Below the pieces are notes generated by a model. That model was not told the origin of the DNA and did no database searches. It saw only the letters and a list, made by a program, of their open reading frames with translations. From Turneriella parva DSM 21527 (lineage in GTDB: Bacteria; Spirochaetota; Leptospiria; Turneriellales; Turneriellaceae): a DNA stretch of 64,000 nt. The stretch's first letter is position 1, and every line of letters starts with the position of its first letter. The stretch lies in contig NC_018020.1 of NCBI RefSeq assembly GCF_000266885.1, positions 1,116,001 through 1,180,000 on the forward strand. The letters run 5' to 3'. A program made the translations under genes and the position numbers. Positions 27,533 through 35,652 of the stretch are shown piece by piece.

Positions 27533-28171
27533 GTGAGCGCAGCGATTGAAATTCCCAGACACTGGAGTTCGACCTTTCTCTCGAACAAGACACTCTCAGA
27601 AGTGCGGATGTATTTGCGTCACGATAAATCTTTCGTCACGGAGTTTAATCCTCACCCCGGGGCCGAAGGCCCAAAAGCCCACGCACACGGCGGATTTCTC
27701 GCGAGCATTCTCGACGAAACCATGGGCAGCGCGTGCTGGTACAATGGCCTGCCGGTGCTCGCGGCGAATCTTTCGGTGAAGTACCGGCGCTCGGTGCCGC
27801 TCGCGGGCCACTACCTCTGCGAGGCAAAGATCGACCGGCTCGAAACGCGGCGCGCGATGGTGAATGCGCGCATCTACAAAGACGATACGGTCTACTGCGA
27901 AGCGACGGGCGTTTTCGTGCGCGTGCCGATTGAGCTCTTGAAACAACAACCCGACATGGCGCGCATGGTCGAGGTGGTCGAATCGATTAAGTCGGGGCAA
28001 AGTATCGAAGAACTCATTGAACTCGATCGGGCGCGGCGCGCGGGAAAGCAGGTTGCGACAGAAGCTGCACCCGCAGGCGATGATTGGCAGGCACTGGCAG
28101 AGCGCGGGCAGAAACTGGCTGGCGACATTCTATCGCTGGCCGGTGATGTGGTCGGTCGCTGGTTGAGATGA
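27533..28171 (+). CDS. PaaI-type hotdog-fold thioesterase
   Basis: The protein has 212 residues from GTG 27533. The hotdog-fold signature is present: AHGGFLASILDETMGSACWY (the H-G-G-x-x-x-x-x-x-D element with the catalytic Asp/Glu helix), then LAANLSVKYRRSVPLAGHYL and EATGVFVRV. Family members hydrolyse acyl-CoA thioesters. The C-terminal 70 residues form an extra helical tail not needed for the fold (ESIKSGQSIEELIEL to the end). It stands alone on its strand, followed by a repeat-rich gap of about 485 bases. Confidence 0.8.
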   Translation: MSAAIEIPRHWSSTFLSNKTLSEVRMYLRHDKSFVTEFNPHPGAEGPKAHAHGGFLASILDETMGSACWYNGLPVLAANLSVKYRRSVPLAGHYLCEAKIDRLETRRAMVNARIYKDDTVYCEATGVFVRVPIELLKQQPDMARMVEVVESIKSGQSIEELIELDRARRAGKQVATEAAPAGDDWQALAERGQKLAGDILSLAGDVVGRWLR

Positions 28172-28177
28172 GCATTC

Positions 28178-28241
28178 TCTCTGCTTGCCCCCGCATTACT
28201 TGCCCTGAGCGGAGCCGAAGGGATTCGGGGGCAAGCAGAGA
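28178..28241. repeat. Hairpin with 16-bp perfect arms around a REP-like core
   Basis: The arms tctctgcttgcccccg (28178-28193) and its exact complement (28226-28241) enclose a 32-base loop. The loop contains ccctgagcggagccgaaggg, a REP-like motif I remember as scattered in many bacterial genomes. It begins 7 bases after the thioesterase stop, so it could end that transcript. The ttgcccccg arm also occurs in the palindrome at 38032-38067. Confidence 0.75.
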
Positions 28242-28528
28242 ACCCCTTTCCATTTTACGCACCCTCTCAAAGCCCGACCCTGCGGGCCTCGACAGGATTC
28301 GTGGGAGACCTATACCGTGGTGTGGGTGCGGGGTTGCTGACCGAAGGGGCTAGATCTGCAAGCGTGTCATTTGACAATTTGCCGTTTGCGGGGGCGCTCG
28401 TGAATGGAAACCAATGGCGCCTCTAGTCATGGCGCATGCGCTTCGGCCGCGGGGCGAACATAGCCTAACAGAATTCTGTCATCGTCATGGATAAATTTCC
28501 CGATACGAAAACGTGCAAGTACAATAGT

Positions 28529-28550
28529 AGATAGGATTTTAATCCTATCT
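28529..28550. repeat. Palindrome agataggatt-tt-aatcctatct
   Basis: The 10-bp arms are perfect with a two-base loop, and ttt follows on the plus strand. The role is unclear: a short terminator, an operator for the next gene or an inserted repeat would all fit. Confidence 0.6.
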
Positions 28551-28656
28551 TTGCAAATTCTGGTTGATGCCACCGGCGCTGTGCCTTGACCTGCCCGTAG
28601 GGAGGGCAACGTGCTGCCACGCACGGTATGTCCCTCGATTATTGATAGTGATAAAG

Positions 28657-29733
28657 ATGCTTTGGTTCTGCAAAAAGAAGGCGGACTTTACCGTGCGCAC
28701 AACCGGCGCTGTCATCTTGATCTATACCGTTTGGGCGGGAAATATCAACGCCATTGGGGTTAAACCCAAATCGATTGGCAAAACCAAACCGATAACGATC
28801 GTCGCACCCAAGAAACTATTGTTTTTGCCGTTCTACAACGAGGCAGCAAACAAGAACTTTGCGTGGCTCGAGACCACGATCGGCCACTCGCTTCACGAAT
28901 CTGCAAAAAAGAAATACAACTATGAAAAGATCGACGACAGCGACTTCAGCGTCTACTTCATCAACAAGGGTTACGCGGCGAGTGATCTCTACAACTTTGA
29001 AAAGATCGCAAAAATCGCGCACGACCTCGGCGTCGACGGTGTCATCTACGGAACCTTCAAACCCGACGCAGGCAAAGCAAATGTTGTCGTGACGGGAAAA
29101 ATCCTCTCGGTTATCGATCGCGAAATTATCGCTGAAAAAACCATTACCATGCCGGTGTCTGCCGAGATGTTTGAATCGGTCGAAGAAGTATCGCAGGCGC
29201 TCGGCGAAAATATCAAGAACCTGTTTTATCCGTCTGACAAAGGGGCGCTCACGCGCGCGGCAGTGCTGCCCGGCTGGGGGCACACTTATAAACAACGCAA
29301 GACCTGGGGTTATATCTGGGGTGGGTTTTTCTGGACAGCGGCGAGCTTTACCGCCATTTCAACCGTGCAATATGTTCGCTACACTATCTTGTACAAGAAC
29401 TATGAGCCCGAACATTTCAGGTCAGCATCAGGTGGTGTAGGATTTCAAGACCAGACTGCGGCACAGGCGCAGTTTGACAGTTACGGCTCTTCTATCAAAA
29501 CCTGGGGACTGATGACAGTGATCGGACTCGCCAGCGTGACGGCAATCTATCTGGGTAATTTGTTTCACGCATACTTTATCAATCCCGACGTTGTTGCAAA
29601 TTCGGGTCTCAGCGCCACGAACAGCGGAGCTCAGTTGCGCATTCAAATAATGCCGGAAGCCGACCTGAATCGAGTCGCAACGGGCCTCAATGCTCCGCTC
29701 AGGGGGGAAGTCTCACTTGTTTGGAGATTCTAA
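28657..29733 (+). CDS. Secreted/membrane protein with CsgG/FlgO-like N-domain and DUF5683
   Basis: I prefer ATG 28657, which gives 358 residues and a signal-peptide-like start (basic segment, then AVILIYTVWAGNINA); an ATG at 28564 would add 31 residues before it. Residues about 45-200 (KLLFLPFYNEAANKNFAWLE, GVDGVIYGTFKPDAGKAN) resemble the N-domain of the barrel protein at 16729. The segment GALTRAAVLPGWGHTYKQRK, followed by two hydrophobic stretches (YIWGGFFWTAASF and TWGLMTVIGLASVTAIYLGN), is the DUF5683 pattern. It probably sits in the envelope and its function is unknown. The lipoprotein gene follows after about 50 bases, with a 32-bp palindrome between them. Confidence 0.6.
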   Translation: MLWFCKKKADFTVRTTGAVILIYTVWAGNINAIGVKPKSIGKTKPITIVAPKKLLFLPFYNEAANKNFAWLETTIGHSLHESAKKKYNYEKIDDSDFSVYFINKGYAASDLYNFEKIAKIAHDLGVDGVIYGTFKPDAGKANVVVTGKILSVIDREIIAEKTITMPVSAEMFESVEEVSQALGENIKNLFYPSDKGALTRAAVLPGWGHTYKQRKTWGYIWGGFFWTAASFTAISTVQYVRYTILYKNYEPEHFRSASGGVGFQDQTAAQAQFDSYGSSIKTWGLMTVIGLASVTAIYLGNLFHAYFINPDVVANSGLSATNSGAQLRIQIMPEADLNRVATGLNAPLRGEVSLVWRF

Positions 29734-29740
29734 GGAAATC

Positions 29741-29772
29741 TCGCAGCCATGGGCTTAAGCCCATGGCTGCGA
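29741..29772. repeat. 32-bp perfect palindrome, copy 1 (GGGCTTAAGCCC core)
   Basis: All 32 bases are self-complementary around CTTAAG. It lies just before the ribosome-binding site (gaggaaaat) of the following lipoprotein gene. A homologous 32-bp palindrome with compensating base changes is centred exactly 93 bases downstream, inside the signal-peptide codons. Confidence 0.9.
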
Positions 29773-29784
29773 ACCGAGGAAAAT

Positions 29785-31110
29785 ATGAAGAAGACACGAA
29801 CCAACAATAGAATTCGCATTGCAATTTTGCTCACGGTAGCCACGGGTTTAAACCCGTGGCTACCGGTGTTCATACAATGTGCATATAATCCGAATGATAA
29901 TTGCCTCAACCCGGCTTCTTCATGCTTTGTACCCGACAAAGAGCCGCCGACAATTGCAAACTCAAGCCCAGCAAATGGTGCGACGATTCGTTCGGCGTCT
30001 GATCTCGTTACCATTACGTTTTCTGAGCCGGTAAAAAATGCGACCGTGACATCAAACTACGTATTCAGCGGCGTTGGTGGTTCGGGGCTTGCAGCTGCCT
30101 CCGTAAACAAAATCAACGATCGCGAATACCGACTTACGGTTACTGGCGTACTCGGCCAGGGGGCGGTTGCACTATCAATTAATCAGATTACCGATTGGGC
30201 AGGAAACCCGTATACCGGCGCACTCAATTTTACTGCCAGCCAAGATCTAAACTGGACGCAGACAGATTCTCTAACCTCGCGGCTTTGGACAAACCTCGCC
30301 TTCGGCAATAACCGGTTTGTGCTGGTTTCTTCGGGTACGAACTTCAATAAATTCTCAATTGATAACGGGCACACCTGGGCAGACGCGACAAACCCAAATG
30401 GTTCCTGGAACAATATAATCTATGGCGGTGGATTGTTTGTTGCCACCGCTGGTTCAGGAACTGATCGTATAATGACTTCGCCCGACGGTATTACCTGGAC
30501 TGTAAGAACGCAACCCGAAGCCAACAGTTGGAGTTCTGTTGCCTATGGGAACGGATTGTACGTGGGCGTCAGCTCCTCTGGAACCAATCGAGTCATGACT
30601 TCAAGCGACGGCGTAACCTGGATCAGTCAACCCGTGACAATTGACATCGGGTGGGCCGTTATAGCCTATGGAAACGGTAGTTTTGTGGCGTTAGGTTCGT
30701 CTGGCGGGGCCGCCGAAAGGGCCATGAAATCCACCGATGGTATCAACTGGACTTACCACACGCTGCCCGAAAACAACGCCTGGCGCAAAATCGTTTATGC
30801 TGAAGGATTGTTCGTAGCTATTTCTAATGCTGGTACGACCAGAGTCATCACTTCACCCGATGGGGAAAACTGGACAGGCAGAACGGTTCCGAATCAATCA
30901 TGGTACAATCTGAGTTACGGGGACGGTTTGTTTGTTGCGATAGCGCTCTCAACAAATCTCACCATGCGTTCGACGAACGGCATCGACTGGACATTAAACA
31001 CTGCTCTATTGCCCGGTAGTGGTTCGTGGAATAGTGTGGCTTTTGGCAATGGCACTTTCGTGACCTGCATGCAGAGCTCAGTCACCTGTGCCTGGGCGAG
31101 TTGGCCTTAA
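29785..31110 (+). CDS. Lipoprotein with Big_5-like Ig domain and beta-propeller-like repeats
   Basis: ATG 29785, preceded by cgaggaaaat, gives 441 residues. The signal peptide MKKTRTNNRIRIAILLTVAT continues through GLNPWLPVFIQC to the probable lipidated Cys32. An SbsA/Big_5-like Ig domain (about 45-150) starts at DKEPPTIANSSPANGATI. About six repeats of roughly 45 residues follow, each with a G-N-G/G-G-G-L-F-V-A element, T/S-S-P/S-D-G-x-x-W-T, and spacing typical of six- or seven-bladed propellers. It is probably surface-exposed or periplasmic. The hydrophobic core of the signal peptide is partly encoded by an inserted palindrome (29834-29865). Confidence 0.75.
   Translation: MKKTRTNNRIRIAILLTVATGLNPWLPVFIQCAYNPNDNCLNPASSCFVPDKEPPTIANSSPANGATIRSASDLVTITFSEPVKNATVTSNYVFSGVGGSGLAAASVNKINDREYRLTVTGVLGQGAVALSINQITDWAGNPYTGALNFTASQDLNWTQTDSLTSRLWTNLAFGNNRFVLVSSGTNFNKFSIDNGHTWADATNPNGSWNNIIYGGGLFVATAGSGTDRIMTSPDGITWTVRTQPEANSWSSVAYGNGLYVGVSSSGTNRVMTSSDGVTWISQPVTIDIGWAVIAYGNGSFVALGSSGGAAERAMKSTDGINWTYHTLPENNAWRKIVYAEGLFVAISNAGTTRVITSPDGENWTGRTVPNQSWYNLSYGDGLFVAIALSTNLTMRSTNGIDWTLNTALLPGSGSWNSVAFGNGTFVTCMQSSVTCAWASWP
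29834..29865. repeat. 32-bp perfect palindrome, copy 2 (GGGTTTAAACCC core), inside a signal peptide
   Basis: It is self-complementary over all 32 bases and homologous to copy 1; the differences between copies are paired, so symmetry is kept. In frame it encodes T-V-A-T-G-L-N-P-W-L-P, the end of the hydrophobic segment of the lipoprotein signal peptide. Confidence 0.9.
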
Positions 31111-31231
31111 AGAAGTGTCAACCAACTCAATGTTAAAAGCCGTACAAACACTTCACCCGCGCCAAAAAGCAATTCCAGTTCACCACCTTGCTTTCCATTT
31201 TACGTCCCCTCTCCAAGCACCACGATGACCC

Positions 31232-33085
31232 GTGCCGGCGCCGGGTCTACCCTTCGATAACGCGCCTGCGATAGCCCCCAACGCGACTGCCGAAGAGCTG
31301 CTGCATTCGGTCTTCGGCTACTCAGCATTTCGCCTCGATCAGAAGCGCATCATCGAAAGCGTGCTCGCGAAACAAGACACGCTGGTGATTATGCCGACGG
31401 GCGGCGGTAAGTCGCTCTGCTACCAGATACCCGCACTGATGTTCGAGGGTCTGACGATTGTGGTTTCACCATTAATTTCGCTGATGCAAGACCAGGTCTC
31501 GCAGCTGAGTGAGCTCGGGGTGCGCGCAGTGTGCCTCAACAGCTCGCTCGACTTGATGGAATATGAAGAGAACGCCTCGGCCGTTCGCTCGGGAAAGGTC
31601 AAGATGCTCTACCTCGCCCCAGAGACGCTGTTTCTGCCGCGCACGCAGGCGCTCTTGAAGGGAATACGCGTTGACTGCCTCACGATCGACGAGGCGCACT
31701 GCATCTCTGACTGGGGCCATGATTTCAGGCCCGAATACCGCAAGCTTGTCGAAGTGCGCGAGAAGTTCGCCGATGCGGTGACGATTGCGCTGACCGCCAC
31801 GGCGACACACCAGGTGCGCGCTGATATTAAGCGCCAGCTGCTGATACCCGACTCACACGAATTTGTTTCGAGCTTCAACCGCGAAAATCTGATTCTGAAT
31901 GTTATACCCAAAAGTTCACCCGACTCGCAGGTGCTGCAGATTCTGCGCGACCACCCGAACGAATCGGGCATCATTTACTGTTTTTCGAAAGCGCAGGTCG
32001 ACGAGCTCGCCACCATGCTCACCTCACGCGGTTTTTCAGTAAAACCTTACCACGCTGGGCTTGCCGATACGATGCGCGCCAAGAACCAGCAGCTATTCAT
32101 TCGTGACGACGTGCAGATCATTGTCGCGACGATTGCGTTCGGCATGGGCATCAACAAACCCAACGTGCGTTTTGTCATTCACTACGACCTGCCGAAAAAT
32201 ATCGAGAGCTATTATCAAGAGATTGGGCGCGCTGGCCGCGATGGTCTCAAGGCCGATTGTTTTTTGCTCTATTCGCACAGCGACAGCCAGAAGATCAAAT
32301 TCTTCATTTCGCAGAAAGAAGAGGCGGAGAAGCGCACGGCCTTGGCGCAGTTGGCCAACCTCGTTGCTTATGCGGAGTCAGATGCGTGTCGGCGCTATAC
32401 GCTGCTTGAATATTTCGGCGAGCAGGCACAAGACCGGTGCGGTGCCTGCGATATCTGCCTGAATCCCCCCAAAGACAAAATCGACCTCACCGTGCCGGCG
32501 CAGAAGTTTATGTCTTGCGTGAAACGTTCGGGCGAGCGCTTCGGCTCGGGGTATATCGTCGACATTCTGCGCGGCGCGAAGAACCAGAAGGTGATCTCGA
32601 ATGGCCATGAATCGCTTTCAACGTTCGGTATCGGTCGCGAACTCTCGAAGCCGGCTTGGCAAAATCTGGGCCGGCAGCTCGTGCAGCAGGGGCTGCTCAA
32701 ACAAGACCCTGAGTATGGCAGTCTCACGCTGACGGCGCAGGCGATACCGGTGCTCAAGGGTGAAGCGCAGTTTTGGGGTAAGATTGTATCAGACACCCCA
32801 CCCCGCCTACGGCCCCCCTCCCCTTCAAAAGGGGAGGGGCCGGGGGAGGGGACATCAGAACTCTTTGAAATCCTACGCAAGAAGCGCAAAGAGCTTGCTG
32901 ACGAACACAACCTCGCGCCCTACATGATTTTTTCGGACAAGAGTTTGGTAGACATGTGCGCACAACTGCCGCAGAACCGGGAGGCATTTTTAGAAGTGCA
33001 TGGGGTCGGCGAAGTTAAGTGGCTGCGCTATGGTGAGCAGTTCTTGTATCTGATAAAAGAATACGCGGCAGACTCTCTCAATTAA
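31232..33085 (+). CDS. recQ: ATP-dependent DNA helicase RecQ
   Basis: The protein has 617 residues from GTG 31232. It has the helicase motifs PTGGGKSLCYQIPAL (Walker A), TIDEAHCISDWGHDFRPEY (DEAH), ALTATAT, and YYQEIGRAGRDG. The RecQ zinc site follows, with Cys in ACRRYTLLEYFGE and CGACDIC, then a winged-helix region (about 425-515) and an HRDC domain (about 545-615). It unwinds DNA 3'-5' in recombination and repair. Between the winged helix and HRDC, residues about 521-541 (PPRLRPPSPSKGEGPGEG) come from a GC-rich inverted repeat inserted in frame. HPP follows after 2 bases, so they are probably cotranscribed. Confidence 0.95.
   Translation: MPAPGLPFDNAPAIAPNATAEELLHSVFGYSAFRLDQKRIIESVLAKQDTLVIMPTGGGKSLCYQIPALMFEGLTIVVSPLISLMQDQVSQLSELGVRAVCLNSSLDLMEYEENASAVRSGKVKMLYLAPETLFLPRTQALLKGIRVDCLTIDEAHCISDWGHDFRPEYRKLVEVREKFADAVTIALTATATHQVRADIKRQLLIPDSHEFVSSFNRENLILNVIPKSSPDSQVLQILRDHPNESGIIYCFSKAQVDELATMLTSRGFSVKPYHAGLADTMRAKNQQLFIRDDVQIIVATIAFGMGINKPNVRFVIHYDLPKNIESYYQEIGRAGRDGLKADCFLLYSHSDSQKIKFFISQKEEAEKRTALAQLANLVAYAESDACRRYTLLEYFGEQAQDRCGACDICLNPPKDKIDLTVPAQKFMSCVKRSGERFGSGYIVDILRGAKNQKVISNGHESLSTFGIGRELSKPAWQNLGRQLVQQGLLKQDPEYGSLTLTAQAIPVLKGEAQFWGKIVSDTPPRLRPPSPSKGEGPGEGTSELFEILRKKRKELADEHNLAPYMIFSDKSLVDMCAQLPQNREAFLEVHGVGEVKWLRYGEQFLYLIKEYAADSLN
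32797..32852. repeat. GC-rich inverted repeat inserted in recQ
   Basis: The core ggcccccctccccttcaaaa and its complementary side ggggaggggcc form a hairpin with a caa-centred loop (about 32811-32842). The flanks continue as caccccgccta and gggggagggg. Similar 'cccctccccttcaaaggggagg' units are familiar dispersed repeats in bacteria. It adds about 20 Pro/Gly/Ser-rich codons to the linker before the HRDC domain without breaking the frame. Confidence 0.75.
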
Positions 33086-33087
33086 AG

Positions 33088-33654
33088 ATGAAAAAGATCA
33101 GCAACCAGGCCACCAGAGCGCGCAAGAATGTTCAACAGAGAATCACCAATATTCCGGAGAAGATGCGGGCTCCTTTACGAGTGAACAGGGAACCGCCATC
33201 GGTCAGGTTCGCCGTCTGGAGCTTTACCAGCGGGGCACTGTCTATTTGGTCCATTCTCTTAGTGACACAGTGGTATGGCGACACTCTGTTGATCGGCTCT
33301 TTCGGGGCTTCTGCCGTTTTGCTCTTTGCCGCACCTTCAGCCGAGCTATCGCAGCCGCGCAATCTCATCGGGGGTCATCTGATTTCAGCCGTGATCGCTG
33401 TATTGCTTGTGAAGCTATGCGGCCCGAATTTTCTCGCTATTGGGCTAGCGGTCGGGCTTGCGATCGCGGCGATGTATCTGACACACACGCTTCACCCACC
33501 CGGTGGCGCAACCGCGCTCATCGGCGTTATGGGTTCTGCCGGTTTCGATTTCGTGCTTGTGCCCGTGCTGCTCGGCACAGTTATTCTCTTGCTCAATGCA
33601 ATGCTGGTAAACAACCTCGTGCATCACCGCAAGTACCCGCGGGTTTGGTTCTAG
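33088..33654 (+). CDS. HPP-family membrane protein
   Basis: This 188-residue protein has four to five hydrophobic segments (about 45-180). The family-defining motif is THTLHPPGGATALIGV, and SFGASAVLLFAAPSAELSQP matches the preceding conserved element. HPP proteins are integral membrane proteins; some plant and cyanobacterial members transport nitrite, but the function of most bacterial ones is unknown. The N-terminal 40 residues are basic and probably cytoplasmic. It starts 2 bases after the recQ stop. Confidence 0.88.
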   Translation: MKKISNQATRARKNVQQRITNIPEKMRAPLRVNREPPSVRFAVWSFTSGALSIWSILLVTQWYGDTLLIGSFGASAVLLFAAPSAELSQPRNLIGGHLISAVIAVLLVKLCGPNFLAIGLAVGLAIAAMYLTHTLHPPGGATALIGVMGSAGFDFVLVPVLLGTVILLLNAMLVNNLVHHRKYPRVWF

Positions 33655-33690
33655 CCAATACGGGTCGGCTGGCTAGACTGCGTCGCCCCT

Positions 33691-34089
33691 TTACCCCTCT
33701 TGCGCGTTCGTCAGTTTCTTGACATTCAGCTCGGCGATAATCAGGCGATCGAGCACAATCTTCAGCAGGTCGAACAGAAACTCGGGGTCTGACTTCGCCA
33801 GCTGCATGAAGATCGATTTGTCGAGCCGCGCGATTTTTGCCGTCGGGCTGGTGACGATTGCAGACGCCGTTCTCGGAATATTCTTCAGCAGAGCCAACTC
33901 GCCGAAAAATTTACCCGGTGTGATTGTGTTCACTTTGAGCTGCGTGTTCTTGTTGGTGATAAATATCGAAACTTCGCCTTCGATAACGAAGTACATGTTG
34001 CCGTCGCCCTCTTGATCTTCTTTGAAAATGACGTTACCCATGGTAACCGTGCGGCTGGCGAGCTGGTGCAGGTATTTTGAAAGATCCAC
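33691..34089 (-). CDS. Single-domain cyclic nucleotide-binding protein
   Basis: I prefer GTG 34089, giving 132 residues and starting just before the domain; GTG 34146 would add 19 unrelated residues. The chain is a CRP-type cyclic nucleotide-binding domain: FKEDQEGDGNMYFVIEGEVS, then the phosphate-binding cassette KFFGELALLKNIPRTASA. The Glu and Arg that hold the ribose and phosphate are both present, so it should bind cAMP or cGMP. No helix-turn-helix or enzyme domain follows, so it would act by binding a partner. It is the only visible cAMP receiver for the three cyclases in the window. It is divergent from the EEP-family gene. Confidence 0.85.
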   Translation of the reverse strand: MDLSKYLHQLASRTVTMGNVIFKEDQEGDGNMYFVIEGEVSIFITNKNTQLKVNTITPGKFFGELALLKNIPRTASAIVTSPTAKIARLDKSIFMQLAKSDPEFLFDLLKIVLDRLIIAELNVKKLTNAQEG

Positions 34090-34184
34090 GGCGCAAAACC
34101 CCGATGTAAATCGGCAACCGTCAATAAATTTTCGGTTACACCCCACCCTACCTTCGGCCCCTGCCCCACGCTGCGAAGTGAGCC

Positions 34185-34895
34185 GTGCAGATTACCGTAC
34201 TGACATACAACATTCACAAAGCGATCGGCACCGACCGCAAATTTGACCCTGAGCGTATTGCGCAGATCTGTGAGGCCGAAAAGGCAGACATTGTTGCCTT
34301 GCAAGAGGTCGACAGCGGTGTGCCGCGCAGCCGCCACCTCAACCTGGCAGCTGTGCTCGGCGAGCGCCTCGGCTTTCACCACCGCCTCGGCGCCAACGTG
34401 AGACTAAAAGTCGGTGTTTATGGCAATGCAACGTTGTCGCGCTGGCCATTCGTCTCAGGGCACAACCTCGACCTGACGTGGGGCATTAAAAAAAAGCGAG
34501 GATGTCTCTGCGATACGATTCAGACCCCAGCTGGCGACCTGCTCGTCATGAATTTTCACCTGGGTTTGTCGCGCATCGAACGGCACTTTCAACTGAAAAA
34601 GGTATTAAAGTCAGACCTGCTGCAAACGCACTCAGAGCTGCCGATAGTCATGCTCGGCGACAGCAACGAACGCACGCGCTACCTCGACCTGTTTCTTGAA
34701 TCTGCCGGTTTTGCCAACGCGGCAGGCGACCTGAAACGTAAGCTCAAGACCTGGCCTTCGTTCGCACCAATCTGGAACCTCGACAAAGTTTTCTATAACA
34801 ACAAGTGTGAATTGGTCGAATACCAGGTAGTGAAGAACAAACTCACCCGCGTTGCTTCAGACCATTTGCCAGTGAAGGTTGTACTAAGAGTGTGA
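34185..34895 (+). CDS. Endonuclease/exonuclease/phosphatase (EEP) family protein
   Basis: The protein has 236 residues from GTG 34185. The fold motifs are in order: TYNIHKAIG with the metal-site Asn, VALQEVDSG with the metal Glu, FHLGLS, VMLGDSNE (Asp and Asn of the active site) and VASDHLPV with the final Asp-His pair. No signal peptide is visible, so it should be cytoplasmic. Members cleave phosphodiesters in DNA, RNA or phospholipids; short bacterial proteins of this type are mostly uncharacterised. It is convergent with the endonuclease I gene, with 4 bases between the stops. Confidence 0.88.
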   Translation: MQITVLTYNIHKAIGTDRKFDPERIAQICEAEKADIVALQEVDSGVPRSRHLNLAAVLGERLGFHHRLGANVRLKVGVYGNATLSRWPFVSGHNLDLTWGIKKKRGCLCDTIQTPAGDLLVMNFHLGLSRIERHFQLKKVLKSDLLQTHSELPIVMLGDSNERTRYLDLFLESAGFANAAGDLKRKLKTWPSFAPIWNLDKVFYNNKCELVEYQVVKNKLTRVASDHLPVKVVLRV

Positions 34896-34899
34896 TTGC

Positions 34900-35643
34900 T
34901 CAATACAACCCCGCAGCTGCACAGGGCTGCTTAACAAACTCGTTGGCATTACCCTGAACATGCTCGATCTTCGCAGCACGTCTGCACTCCACCGCGTCGA
35001 CCGGGTCTGCTTTGTCCCATGCCTCGAAAAGTTTCTGCGCCTTATTGCCAATAATACCCCGACCGGGATACGCAGCGTTCATGTAAAAATAGACCCGGGC
35101 TATATCACCGCGAATTTCGGGGCGTGGTTCGGTTACCCGATCTTCGACTTCAAAATCACAGGCGCCATAATTGCGCGCCTCACCCTCAATAATACCAAAA
35201 CGATAGTTGCGGCGGTCTGCGTTCAGTTCACCAATTTCGGGTACGAGGTTATAGAGATCAGCTTCCATAAGGCGGTAGGTGGCACTCGCTTTGCCGGCGC
35301 ACCGGCGCCCCTTGTAACGTGTGCCATTGGTGCGCACGCAATCTGCATGGCCGTCGCGCCATTCGGCAAAACTTTTGCCAAAGTTTTCTGCAGGCACGAT
35401 ATGCTCGATTTCGGTGCGGTTGGCGCGCGCGTTGTCGTTCAGCGGCACATAACCGCAGCTCGCACGATCGATGCCTTCAGCTGAGAAAGCGCAATTGCAG
35501 TAGAAGGTGCGGTTTTCTGGAGCAGCAATCTGGTAAACAAGCTGCTTTGCTTTTCTGAAATTTGCGATCGATATATTTCCATCGGGCCAAATGCACGTGA
35601 CCAGAAAACCGAGAGTGGCAGCGCGAAGCCAACGAATGTGCAC
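34900..35643 (-). CDS. Secreted endonuclease I (EndA/NucM family)
   Basis: The protein has 247 residues with an N-terminal signal peptide (about 1-26, ATLGFLVTCIWPDG). The endonuclease I signature is present: CGYVPLNDNARANRTEIEHI with IEHIVPAE as the beta-beta-alpha-metal His site, then LMEADLYNLVPEIGELN, then GDIARVYFYM. Eight or more Cys residues fit a periplasmic protein with disulfides. Members degrade double-stranded DNA or RNA in the periplasm or outside, for nutrient use or defence against incoming DNA. The barrel-protein gene lies 9 bases upstream on the same strand, so they are probably cotranscribed. Confidence 0.88.
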   Translation of the reverse strand: MHIRWLRAATLGFLVTCIWPDGNISIANFRKAKQLVYQIAAPENRTFYCNCAFSAEGIDRASCGYVPLNDNARANRTEIEHIVPAENFGKSFAEWRDGHADCVRTNGTRYKGRRCAGKASATYRLMEADLYNLVPEIGELNADRRNYRFGIIEGEARNYGACDFEVEDRVTEPRPEIRGDIARVYFYMNAAYPGRGIIGNKAQKLFEAWDKADPVDAVECRRAAKIEHVQGNANEFVKQPCAAAGLY

Positions 35644-35652
35644 GCCTTCTCG

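Larger units (their letters stand above)
28172..28656. other. Gene-poor, repeat-rich intergenic stretch
   Basis: I see no convincing gene here. It holds a long hairpin (28178-28241), the stretch ctttccattttacgcaccct (from 28246) that recurs in altered form before recQ at 31191, a TTGACA (28373-28378) without a matching -10, and the small palindrome 28529-28550. Up to 93 bases at its right end would be coding if the next gene began at 28564. Confidence 0.6.
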
